From contig CAZLGW010000063.1 in the NCBI GenBank assembly GCA_964559125.1, forward strand, positions 1 to 21,417: a DNA stretch of 21,417 bases. Reading direction: 5' to 3'. Source of the DNA: Ravibacter sp964559125 (GTDB lineage: Bacteria; Bacteroidota; Bacteroidia; Cytophagales; Spirosomataceae). A program made the position numbers and the translations under genes. How positions within the stretch are numbered: position 1 is the stretch's first letter; every line of letters starts with the position of its first letter. Shown piece by piece: positions 8,876-16,313 of this stretch. A model generated the notes under the pieces. It searched no databases. It was given only the letters and a program-made list of their open reading frames with translations, and had not been told where the DNA came from.

Positions 8876-9457
8876 TCAAAACTGTACCGTAGGAGCGCTC
8901 TGCGCCGCCTCGGAAGCCTCGAAGGGGGTTTTGGTGGCAAACCCGAAAATTCCTGCCATGATATTGGCCGGAAATGATCTCACGGTCGAATTATAATCCC
9001 TCACCGCTGCATTGAAGTCATTCCGCGCTACAGTAATCCGGTTTTCGGTTCCCTCAAGCTGGGCCTGTAACTCCAGGAAATTCTGGTTGGCCTTCAGCTC
9101 CGGATAACGCTCCACCGTAACCAGGAGACGGGAAAGAGCGCTGCTCAGTCCATCCTGGGCTGCCTGGAACTTCTGTATATTCTCGGGTGTAAGATTGTCG
9201 GGGCTGATGGTAGTCTGCGTAGCCTTTGAGCGTGCTTCTATTACGCCTTCAAGGGTACTTTTTTCAAAATCGGCAGCTCCTTTTACGGTATTGACGAGGT
9301 TGGGGATGAGGTCAGATCGTCTCTGATACTGGCTTTGTACTTTCGCCCAAGCTTCCTTGACGGCCTCATCTTTGCTTACCATCCCGTTATAAGTGCCGCA
9401 ACTGGTGGAGCCAAATGCGACGAGAATAACCATCAGAGATACTACAATTCTGGACAT
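8876..9457 (-). CDS. lemA: LemA family lipoprotein
   Basis: A 193-residue protein with an N-terminal hydrophobic segment ending in STSC (Cys20), consistent with lipidation, followed by a long helical LemA domain: the first helix carries EAWAKVQSQYQRRSDLIPNL, then NTVKGAADFEKSTLE, and later YPELKANQNFLELQAQLEGT and the NRI...RNDFN region. LemA proteins form helical bundles at the envelope; no enzymatic activity is known to me. It is the first gene of the lemA-TPM-TPM cluster, 34 bases ahead of the next gene. A TACATTTG element about 40 bases upstream is a likely promoter. The lipobox is somewhat loose, which is common in this phylum. Confidence 0.93.
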   Translation of the reverse strand: MSRIVVSLMVILVAFGSTSCGTYNGMVSKDEAVKEAWAKVQSQYQRRSDLIPNLVNTVKGAADFEKSTLEGVIEARSKATQTTISPDNLTPENIQKFQAAQDGLSSALSRLLVTVERYPELKANQNFLELQAQLEGTENRITVARNDFNAAVRDYNSTVRSFPANIMAGIFGFATKTPFEASEAAQSAPTVQF

Positions 9458-9498
9458 AGTGGTACTGTTTGTTTTGTGATGTGATAGTTAAAACAGAT

Positions 9499-9506
9499 CA
9501 AATGTA
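9499..9506 (-). promoter_or_regulatory. -7 element upstream of lemA
   Basis: The minus strand reads TACATTTG, a match to the TAnnTTTG consensus. A transcript starting near 9492 would have a leader of about 35 bases before the lemA ATG. I found no TTG at the usual -33 spacing, so this rests on the -7 element alone. Confidence 0.38.
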
Positions 9507-9513
9507 ATTAATA

Positions 9514-10665
9514 TTAAAGAATATCCTCCATCCTCCCCGGACCCACCCCTGCAAAATAGTTCCATATACCCCAGTTTAAAGCCACTTCGTAATTCGTCAG
9601 CTGACTTTCAAACCAGGCGGCCCCCCACGTCCAGTTCACTCCCAGTTCATCTATCAGGTATTGCGCGGCAACCCTCGACTCCCCGAAGCTGAGCATACCT
9701 TCCCTGCTTAACGCCTCCATCGACCGGTTTACTTCAGGGCTGGAAGTTTTCCCGTCCTTCCATTGGTGAAAACTTTCCCTGTCGTATTTCCACTCCTTGT
9801 CTATCCGGTGAACCAGGCCCGAAGGTTTAAATAGACGTGTACCGTATTTGAGCGCCAGGAACTGAAGGTAGTCTCTCCATGTAAGCTGGTCGTACAAGGC
9901 CGCTCCCAGCGGTGTACCCGACGTATGATGATACGCCAGGCGGGGGCTTATCAGGCCGTCTGAAACCCAGTTCATGAATTCTTCCGCACCTGCTTTTCCG
10001 GATGCTACCTTCGCTTTCAGCTCTGCTTCCGTCATACTGCGTACGTCAGGGCTTTTACCGGTCTTCAGCTCCTCCTCGCTAAACCCCAACTCTCTCAGGT
10101 CGGGCAGGTCAGATCCCGTCTCCCCGGTCATAAATGGTATTGATTCCAGCCCGGCTACGGGATTCCGGATAGGCGTTTGCCGGATCAGCCCTGCAAACTG
10201 CCCGTACTCTTCCGGCAGGCGCGAGATATAGACAGGCAGGTCGTGCGGGTGAATGAGGGTACTCATCCACGTAAGCGATATATCTACGTTGATCTCTTTC
10301 AGTCTTTTGCTCACCGATGCCTCAACGTTCGTTTCTTCGAGGGTTATCTCTTTGGAAGCACGCACTTCAGAAACCTGGTGAAGCTTCGCCAGGTCTGCAA
10401 TAATTTTCTCAGGCTCGCCTACCCTGATAATGAGGTCGCCCTGCTTTTCCTTAAGCCTTTCCCGCAGATTATGAACCTCCTCAAGAATATGATATGCCCG
10501 GTTTAGCCCTGTTTTCCTGAAACCGAGAGCGCGTAGCCTGAAACGCCTGGGATCAAAAACATATACCGGTAAAAGCTCGGTCGCGTCGCTGACTGCCGTC
10601 CAGAATGCTTCATTGTCGTCCAGGCGCAGGTCGTTGCGGAACCAATAGATAATGCGGTTTTCCAA
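9514..10665 (-). CDS. Divergent, short cryptochrome-DASH/photolyase-like protein
   Basis: A 383-residue member of the photolyase/cryptochrome superfamily. The N-terminal Rossmann-like domain begins with IIYWFRNDLRLDDNEA, typical of the family. The C-terminal helical domain is recognisable by LTWRDYLQFLALKYG (261-275), WKDGKT (302-307) and GVNWTWGAAWFESQLTNYEV (342-361), closest to the DASH class. However, the segment that normally carries the SSKFSPWLA phosphate-binding motif is shortened, the VDxNMREL position reads VNRSMEAL (312-319), SNRGRQ reads SFGESR (326-331), and the Asp pair contacting FAD is Asn358 and Glu360. The protein stops at GVGPGRMEDIL, about 50-60 residues earlier than usual. 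FAD binding and photolyase activity are therefore doubtful. The start is a TTG at 10665, because no in-frame ATG exists between it and the upstream stop. A -7 element lies about 30 bases upstream. Confidence 0.85.
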   Translation of the reverse strand: MENRIIYWFRNDLRLDDNEAFWTAVSDATELLPVYVFDPRRFRLRALGFRKTGLNRAYHILEEVHNLRERLKEKQGDLIIRVGEPEKIIADLAKLHQVSEVRASKEITLEETNVEASVSKRLKEINVDISLTWMSTLIHPHDLPVYISRLPEEYGQFAGLIRQTPIRNPVAGLESIPFMTGETGSDLPDLRELGFSEEELKTGKSPDVRSMTEAELKAKVASGKAGAEEFMNWVSDGLISPRLAYHHTSGTPLGAALYDQLTWRDYLQFLALKYGTRLFKPSGLVHRIDKEWKYDRESFHQWKDGKTSSPEVNRSMEALSREGMLSFGESRVAAQYLIDELGVNWTWGAAWFESQLTNYEVALNWGIWNYFAGVGPGRMEDIL

Positions 10666-10695
10666 TACTATGTGAGTAACTGACGGATTAAATCA

Positions 10696-10703
10696 CAAAA
10701 TTA
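10696..10703 (-). promoter_or_regulatory. -7 element upstream of the cryptochrome-like gene
   Basis: The minus strand reads TAATTTTG, matching TAnnTTTG. The implied leader is about 24 bases to the TTG start. It sits just past the stop of the protease gene, so the cryptochrome-like gene may have its own transcript. No TTG lies at a good -33 distance. Confidence 0.35.
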
Positions 10704-10709
10704 GGTCAT

Positions 10710-12401
10710 TTATCTCGGGTTTACCCGGTCAAAATCTCCTTTTTCCAGCGCCCGGGCATTATCAAACCGGCGCAATGCTTCCTGGTAAATATTATCTGAC
10801 GGGTTAATGATCTGGTACACTTCATTCGAAAAGCCGTCTTTCCGCTGTTTTCCCCATACATAACGCCCCAAAAGCGCCTTTACTTCGAGCTGTATCTTCG
10901 ACCGGGATTTTTGAAAATCCTTTTCACTGTATTCTATTCCCTGCTTCCTGCTTTCACGGACGATCTCTTCCAGCATTTTATCAGTCACTATAAAATGCTC
11001 GATGAATTTTGAAAAAGAGTCTTTTTGCAACGCTTTTTCATTTTGAGCCGCATATTTCACAGCATAGTCACGGATAATATTCTTACCCCTCAGCTCAAAC
11101 AGATATTTGCTGTTCCCACTGCTGTCCCTGGCTACAAAAACATCCGGCATGATACCCCCGCCGCCGTATACCTCTCTGCCTCCGCTTGTTTTATACTTCA
11201 GGTCTTTATTGAGGTGAATGCTGTCTGCGTGAAAAAATTCTCCGTTATCGAATCTCTTTGAAAGATCTTTCTGATACTCTTCGCTGCCTCCCATTTCGTA
11301 AGGCTTTTGAATACTCCGCCCGGAAGGGGTATAGTAGCGCGAAACCGTAAGCCTCAGCTCCGATCCGTCTGAAAGCTTCTGGGGCATCTGCACCAATCCT
11401 TTTCCAAAGGTCCGGCGTCCCACGATCAGTGCCCGGTCGTGATCCTGTAAAGCGCCCGCCACAATTTCGGAAGCCGAAGCGCTGCCTTCATCGACAAGCA
11501 CTACAATAGGCCCCTCTTCAAACATCCCTGCTATATGGGCCCTGCTTTCCTTATCAAACCGCTTTCCTTTTCCTTTGGTATAGACCAGCAGCTTATCGCC
11601 CGAAATAAACTCGTCGGCCATGTTGACTGCGCGTTCCATATACCCTCCGGGGTTACCCCTAAGATCAAGTACAAGTTGCTCGAGCCCCTCTTTTTTCAGC
11701 ATCTCCAGCGCCTTCTTAAACTCGTCGTAAGTCGATTCCGAAAACCGGGTCACCTTTATATAGCCTGTCCTTTTGTCCACCATATAGGCAGCATCGACCG
11801 AATAGGTAGGTATCCTGTTCCTGATCACATTAAAAACCAGGGGGTCTTTCACCCCGCCCCGTTCCACTGCCAGCTTTACCTGCGTACCCCGTTTTCCTCT
11901 CAGCATTTTGAAAACCCTGCTATTGTTGACTCCCGGGCCTGAAAGGGCCTGATCATCGACTGTCAGAATACGGTCGCCGCTTAAGATACCAATCTCTTCG
12001 GAGGGACCGCCGAACAAGGGGGTGACGACATAAACGGTGTCGTTGTAGATATTGAATTCCACGCCAATCCCGTCAAACCCGGATTCGAGCTGGGTGCGCG
12101 CTGCAATAGCCTCTTCACTCGTAAGATACGACGTATGAGGATCCAGTTTTTCAAGCATTTTGGTTATGGAATAATCTACAAGGTCAGTCGTATTGACTGT
12201 GTCCACATAGTACTGATCGATTCCGCTTAAAACTTCCCTGAATTTGGCATACCCTTCGGTAAGATCATTGGTTCTTGTGCTCCCTCCCAGCAACGTTACC
12301 CCGATTACGATACCGCCTGCAAGGGCCAGGCTGAGCATAATCGGGATCCGGACCTGCACAGGCGTATTCCGGATATTATCTCTCTCTTGATTTCTGTTCA
12401 T
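10710..12401 (-). CDS. S41-family C-terminal processing peptidase (CtpA/Prc type)
   Basis: A 563-residue periplasmic serine protease that trims or degrades exported proteins from their C-termini. A hydrophobic segment at about 19-38 is a signal anchor. A PDZ domain follows (about 105-195, with GIGVEF and GPSEEIGILSGDRIL), then the peptidase core: LDLRGNPGGYM (245-255), GSASASE (306-312) and TFGKG (331-335). The spacing fits the Ser/Lys dyad as Ser309 and Lys334. A roughly 190-residue helical C-terminal extension follows, usual in Bacteroidota members. The gene is 57 bases downstream of the acetoacetyl-CoA synthetase gene on the same strand, but no functional link is evident. Confidence 0.95.
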   Translation of the reverse strand: MNRNQERDNIRNTPVQVRIPIMLSLALAGGIVIGVTLLGGSTRTNDLTEGYAKFREVLSGIDQYYVDTVNTTDLVDYSITKMLEKLDPHTSYLTSEEAIAARTQLESGFDGIGVEFNIYNDTVYVVTPLFGGPSEEIGILSGDRILTVDDQALSGPGVNNSRVFKMLRGKRGTQVKLAVERGGVKDPLVFNVIRNRIPTYSVDAAYMVDKRTGYIKVTRFSESTYDEFKKALEMLKKEGLEQLVLDLRGNPGGYMERAVNMADEFISGDKLLVYTKGKGKRFDKESRAHIAGMFEEGPIVVLVDEGSASASEIVAGALQDHDRALIVGRRTFGKGLVQMPQKLSDGSELRLTVSRYYTPSGRSIQKPYEMGGSEEYQKDLSKRFDNGEFFHADSIHLNKDLKYKTSGGREVYGGGGIMPDVFVARDSSGNSKYLFELRGKNIIRDYAVKYAAQNEKALQKDSFSKFIEHFIVTDKMLEEIVRESRKQGIEYSEKDFQKSRSKIQLEVKALLGRYVWGKQRKDGFSNEVYQIINPSDNIYQEALRRFDNARALEKGDFDRVNPR

Positions 12402-12458
12402 CGGCTTCCTGATTTCTGTCTTTCCACTAAAATAATAATTCTGGTTGAAATGTGCAGT

Positions 12459-14420
12459 CTATTTCCCCTTGTCTGCCAGCAGGTTCTCGAAAAAAGACAC
12501 CGATCCCGGGTTAGCCATGGCTTCCTTGCTTACGGCGTTGCCGGGGTTCATGCCCATTAATATCCTTTTTACGGGTGTTTCCATTTTTTTACCGCTTTTA
12601 GTATAAGGTATATCAGGGGCGACGACTATCTCGTCGGGAACATGCCTCGGGCTATAGTCCGAGCGAAGCCTTGCCCTGATCCTGCCCGCCAGGTCTTCGG
12701 TAAAGCCTGCCCCTTCATTCATCACCAGAAACAGGAATATTTTGTCCTGATTTTCCAGGTATATCACCAGGCTGTCTTTCACCTCTTCAAAGCTTTCGGC
12801 AACGTTATAAATCTCGGACGGCCCGATCCTTACGCCCTGCCTGTTAAGAGTCGCATCTGAGCGCCCGTAAATGATGACTGTCTTGTATGGCGTAATCTCT
12901 ATCCAGTCTCCGTGAGTCCATACATTTTCAAAACGTGTGAAATAGCTTTCACGGTATCTTTTGTCGTCAGTATCGTTCCAGAAATACACCGGCATACTGG
13001 GCATCGGCTGGGAAATGACCATTTCTCCCGGCTCCCCGATCAGCGGATTCCCGCTTTCATCATAGCTTTCCACTTTAACGCCCAGCATCCTGCACTGTAT
13101 CTCGCCGGCGTATACCGGTTCGAGCGGGCATCCGCCAACGAAAGCACTGCAAACGTCTGTACCCCCGCTGATTGATACCAGCCATGCGTCTTTCTTGATA
13201 TGGTCGTAAATCCACTTAAACATTTCAGGGGTTAACGGCGAGCCGGTAGAGCCTATGCTCCTCAGCGCCTTCAACTCCCTGGCGACCAGCTGGTCGCCCG
13301 CCTTCATGCAGGCATTGAAAAAAGAAGCTCCCGCCCCGAAATGATTGATCTTTGCAGCCGCAGCCAGATCCCATAAAACATTAATATCCGGGAAACCCGG
13401 AGACCCGTCATACAAAGTAAGTGTAGCTCCTGTCAGAAGAGCGCTCAACGCATAGTTCCACATCATCCAGCCGGTTGTGGAATACCAGAAAAAATTTTCG
13501 CCGGGCCGCACATCCTGGTGAAAGACCAATGCCTTCAGATGCTCAAGCAGGCATCCTCCGGCGCTGTGTACTATTGCCTTCGGCTTCCCGGTGGTCCCGG
13601 AAGAATACAGGACCCATATCGGGTGAGAAAAAGGCATGGCTTCAAATTCCAGCACCGGCGCCGACGCCATCTGGATGTCGTCCCATGAAATAAACCCGGA
13701 CAAGTCGCAATCCTGATCGAGGTACGGGATCACTACCATATGCCTGACAGAAGGTATGGCCCCCTGTATGAGGGAAATATCTTCCAGCTTATTAAACTTC
13801 CGCCCGTTGTAGGAATACCCGTCTACGGCAAATATCACTTTTGGCGATATCTGGTAAAACCGGTCTACTACCGCCATATTCCCGAAATCAGGCGAGCAGC
13901 ATGACCAGACCGCCCCGACAGAATTGGCAGCCAGGAATGCCACGATAGCATGGGGGGTATTGGGCAGTACCCCTGCTACCCGGTCGCCGGGCCTGATTCC
14001 GACGCTTTTCAGCCATGCCGCTACCGCAGCTACCTGCTTCTCCAGGCTGTCCCAGGAAATGGAGGTCAGCTTTTGCCCTTCGGATTTAAAATATATAGCG
14101 GGACGCCTCCTATCCTTGTTTTTGAAAATATTTTCCGCATAACTAAGGGTTGCTCTTTCAAACCACCGGGTTCCGATGAAGCCATCCTTACCGCGGTTTA
14201 ATACCTGCGTATGGGCATCCTTTTTCTTTACGGAAAAATAGACCCAGAGACTTTCCCAGAAGCTCTCTATGTCTGTCACCGACCAATGCCATAACTCTTC
14301 GTAACTATTGAAATAGAGGCCTTTTTTAACAAAAAGCCAGTCCATATATTTTTTAATATTCGCATTTTCGAGCAAAGCCGCATCCGGCTTCCAAAGCGGT
14401 GTTCTGGAAGTATTGTTCAT
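12459..14420 (-). CDS. Acetoacetyl-CoA synthetase
   Basis: An adenylate-forming ligase converting acetoacetate, CoA and ATP to acetoacetyl-CoA, in ketone body or PHB-type carbon use and anabolic acyl supply. Its 653 residues match the family length. Seen: the N-terminal acetyl-CoA synthetase-like cap with FERATLSYAENIF; the P-loop-like motif YSSGTTGKPKAIVH (272-285); STTGWMMWN; the GGTDVC region; the hinge region GRSDATLNRQGVRIGPSEIY; and the C-terminal PYTKSGKKMETPVKR, with the catalytic Lys near 611. The WSCCSPDFG and SGGTDVCSAF wording is characteristic of AacS rather than plain acetyl-CoA synthetase. It is transcribed divergently from the pseudouridine synthase gene. I saw no convincing -7 element on its side. 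Confidence 0.93.
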   Translation of the reverse strand: MNNTSRTPLWKPDAALLENANIKKYMDWLFVKKGLYFNSYEELWHWSVTDIESFWESLWVYFSVKKKDAHTQVLNRGKDGFIGTRWFERATLSYAENIFKNKDRRRPAIYFKSEGQKLTSISWDSLEKQVAAVAAWLKSVGIRPGDRVAGVLPNTPHAIVAFLAANSVGAVWSCCSPDFGNMAVVDRFYQISPKVIFAVDGYSYNGRKFNKLEDISLIQGAIPSVRHMVVIPYLDQDCDLSGFISWDDIQMASAPVLEFEAMPFSHPIWVLYSSGTTGKPKAIVHSAGGCLLEHLKALVFHQDVRPGENFFWYSTTGWMMWNYALSALLTGATLTLYDGSPGFPDINVLWDLAAAAKINHFGAGASFFNACMKAGDQLVARELKALRSIGSTGSPLTPEMFKWIYDHIKKDAWLVSISGGTDVCSAFVGGCPLEPVYAGEIQCRMLGVKVESYDESGNPLIGEPGEMVISQPMPSMPVYFWNDTDDKRYRESYFTRFENVWTHGDWIEITPYKTVIIYGRSDATLNRQGVRIGPSEIYNVAESFEEVKDSLVIYLENQDKIFLFLVMNEGAGFTEDLAGRIRARLRSDYSPRHVPDEIVVAPDIPYTKSGKKMETPVKRILMGMNPGNAVSKEAMANPGSVSFFENLLADKGK

Positions 14421-14702
14421 AAAGGGTTTCAGGTAAAGGTCACTACCAGCTTTTTAAATAATAGTTTAACGTATTTAAGTAATATGAATTCGAAATAAGA
14501 ACCAATGTCCCTCTGCGGGTGATATACCTAAACCTCTCATCCCGAACTAACGTGTTAAAGTAGCATTTTTTTATAAACAAGACGGAAGATGCTTCGATAG
14601 GCTGAATAATATTTACCTTTGATCCCACTTTCCGGAGAGGAAGAAAATATTACAAACAACAGGAAGCAAACATACAGTAGCGATACAGAATTCCTTAGAA
14701 AA
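14421..14702. other. Divergent intergenic region
   Basis: 282 bases between the starts of the acetoacetyl-CoA synthetase gene (minus) and the pseudouridine synthase gene (plus). It is AT-rich relative to the flanks. A TACCTTTG element for the plus-strand gene lies at 14614-14621. A 61-codon minus-strand open frame at 14443-14628 has no recognisable features and begins at a weak start, so I do not call it a gene. I see no tRNA, riboswitch or clear terminator. Confidence 0.6.
14614..14621 (+). promoter_or_regulatory. -7 element upstream of the pseudouridine synthase gene
   Basis: TACCTTTG matches the TAnnTTTG consensus; a weak TTC at 14593-14595 sits at -33 spacing instead of TTG. The leader to the ATG at 14703 would be about 75 bases. 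The element also overlaps an upstream TTG codon that opens the same frame, which argues against using that TTG as the start. Confidence 0.4.
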
Positions 14703-16265
14703 ATGAAAAAGAGAAGCGATTTCGAAAATGACAGGCGCGGGACCGGGGGTTCAGACTCCCGGCGCAGGGAGTCCGGCCGGCCGGAAACCGGGCGGCCTGA
14801 AAATGAAAGCCGGCGCAGGGAGGGCGTTCGGGCTCACAGAGAAAGGCCTCAGGAAGATAGGGGAGATCGCGATGACCGACCATACGGCAGGAGATCGCGG
14901 GGCGAAAGCCGCTTCGGCTCCGATAGCCGGCCGCAAGAATCACGTGATTTCAGGAATTCGGGAGATTTCAGGAAAAAGGAAGGTGAAAGGCCGTTTTCCG
15001 GGGAATCTGATCGTGAAAGAAGCAGGCCAGGAGAACGCGAACCCCGTCAGTTCCGGGAGCGGTACTCAGGAGAGAAAGGGCCTGAAAGAGGCTTTTCCGA
15101 AGAAAGAAGAAGGAGCAGTTTCCGGGATGAAAGAGAAGCAGGAAGATGGGATGGGGATCGCAACTCACGGGATAAAGGTCCTGACAGAGGCTTTTCCGAA
15201 GAGAGAAGAAGGGGCAGTTCCCGGGATGAAAGAGAAGCAGGAAGATGGAATGGGGATCGCCACTCAGGGGATAAAGGACCTGATAAAAGCTTTTCCGGAG
15301 AAAGAAGAAGGAGCAGTTTCAAGGATGAAAGAGAGGCAGGAAGAAAGGGCAGGAACTATGAAGAACGGGCCGATCGCTCACAACGGCGCTCTCCGGACGA
15401 TACTGAGAGGAGATTTTCCGGGTCCCGGCCGGCAAGGGGAAGGCAGGAGGAAAAAGAAGAGAACTTCCGGCGGCCATCCGACGGGAAGCCCCGTCCTAAT
15501 TATGAAAGCCGCGACTCCGGAAGGGAAAATAAAAAAAGCGGGAAGTCCGGCCAGGATGACCATATACGCCTGAATCGCTTTATAGCCAATGCCGGCATCT
15601 GCTCAAGGAGAGAGGCCGATGAGCTCATCGAAGCCGGGCAGATTACTGTAAACGGCAAAGTAGTAACCGAAATGGGCTTTAAGGTAGGGCCTGCCGACGT
15701 AGTCAAGTACGGGAAGCGTATATTGAATGCGGAAAAGCTCGTATATATCCTTCTCAACAAGCCCAAAGATTTTATCACCACTACAGACGACCCTGAAGAC
15801 CGCCGCACTGTCCTTCAACTGATAGAAGGCGCCTGTGAAGAGCGGGTTTATCCGGTCGGACGGCTGGACAGGAACACGACCGGCCTGCTGCTCATTACCA
15901 ACGACGGGGAGCTGGCCGACAAGCTTACCCATCCTTCTCACAATATCAAGAAGGTATACCAGGCGGAACTGGACAAACCGATCACGCTCGAAGACTTTGA
16001 AGCCCTGAAAAACGGGATCGAGCTGGAGGATGGATTTGTCAAACCCGACGACGTGGGAATCGTAACCCCCGACGCATTCGTAGTCGGAATAGAGATCCAC
16101 AGCGGGCGGAACCGCATCGTACGGCGTATGTTCGAACACTTCGGCTACGAGGTCAAAAAGCTTGACCGTACCACCTTCGCGGGGTTGAATAAAAAGGATC
16201 TTCCGAGAGGGAACTGGCGGTTCCTGACTAAAAAGGAGGTAATCACCCTGAAGTACCTGGTCTGA
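14703..16265 (+). CDS. RluB/RsuA-family rRNA pseudouridine synthase with long charged N-terminal extension
   Basis: A 520-residue protein. The C-terminal 230 residues are a standard enzyme isomerising uridine in rRNA: an S4 RNA-binding domain from about residue 287 (IRLNRFIANAGICSRREADE), then the catalytic domain with VYILLNKPKDF, the motif GRLDRNTTG (catalytic Asp389), and the HSGRNRIVRRMF block. This matches large-subunit RluB/RluE/RluF-like enzymes; the exact target uridine is not determinable. The first 285 residues are disordered-looking and rich in Arg, Glu, Ser, Gly and Asp, and include a tandem repeat of 33 residues (see the repeat entry). Such tails are seen in Bacteroidota homologues and probably bind RNA or ribosomes. 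ATG 14703 is chosen over a TTG at 14619, which overlaps the promoter element. The gene converges on trpB, sharing a terminator. Confidence 0.93.
   Translation: MKKRSDFENDRRGTGGSDSRRRESGRPETGRPENESRRREGVRAHRERPQEDRGDRDDRPYGRRSRGESRFGSDSRPQESRDFRNSGDFRKKEGERPFSGESDRERSRPGEREPRQFRERYSGEKGPERGFSEERRRSSFRDEREAGRWDGDRNSRDKGPDRGFSEERRRGSSRDEREAGRWNGDRHSGDKGPDKSFSGERRRSSFKDEREAGRKGRNYEERADRSQRRSPDDTERRFSGSRPARGRQEEKEENFRRPSDGKPRPNYESRDSGRENKKSGKSGQDDHIRLNRFIANAGICSRREADELIEAGQITVNGKVVTEMGFKVGPADVVKYGKRILNAEKLVYILLNKPKDFITTTDDPEDRRTVLQLIEGACEERVYPVGRLDRNTTGLLLITNDGELADKLTHPSHNIKKVYQAELDKPITLEDFEALKNGIELEDGFVKPDDVGIVTPDAFVVGIEIHSGRNRIVRRMFEHFGYEVKKLDRTTFAGLNKKDLPRGNWRFLTKKEVITLKYLV
15075..15350 (+). 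repeat. In-frame 99-bp tandem repeat in the pseudouridine synthase tail
   Basis: Three copies start at 15075, 15174 and 15273, spaced exactly 99 bases, each opening with codons for KGP. The encoded unit of 33 residues runs KGPxRGFSEERRR, then SSFRDEREAGRW, then a GDR-containing linker. The third copy is degenerate and is cut short after about 25 residues. The phase preserves the reading frame. The end position is approximate. Confidence 0.9.
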
Positions 16266-16313
16266 AAAAAGATGGCTGGCATCTGATAACTATCAACTGT
16301 CAGCCATCTTTTT
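16266..16313. terminator. Bidirectional intrinsic terminator overlapping the trpB 3' end
   Basis: A perfect 13-bp inverted repeat, AAAAAGATGGCTG at 16266-16278 and its complement at 16301-16313, encloses a 22-base loop containing a smaller palindrome (TGATA/TATCA). A U-rich tract ends the stem on either strand. The right arm lies inside the last codons of trpB, and the trpB stop (16293-16295) is in the loop. It sits directly after the stop of the pseudouridine synthase gene, so it should end both convergent transcripts. Confidence 0.85.

Noticed and set aside
14443..14628. Minus-strand 61-codon open frame upstream of the acetoacetyl-CoA synthetase gene
   Set aside because: No recognisable motif, AT-rich composition typical of intergenic DNA, and it would run antisense across the promoter of the pseudouridine synthase gene.
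14728..15573. 281-codon plus-strand frame overlapping the pseudouridine synthase tail
   Set aside because: It follows from the stop-poor GA-rich repeat in the real frame; there is no domain and no independent start signal. Only the S4 and catalytic domains in the main frame are recognisable.
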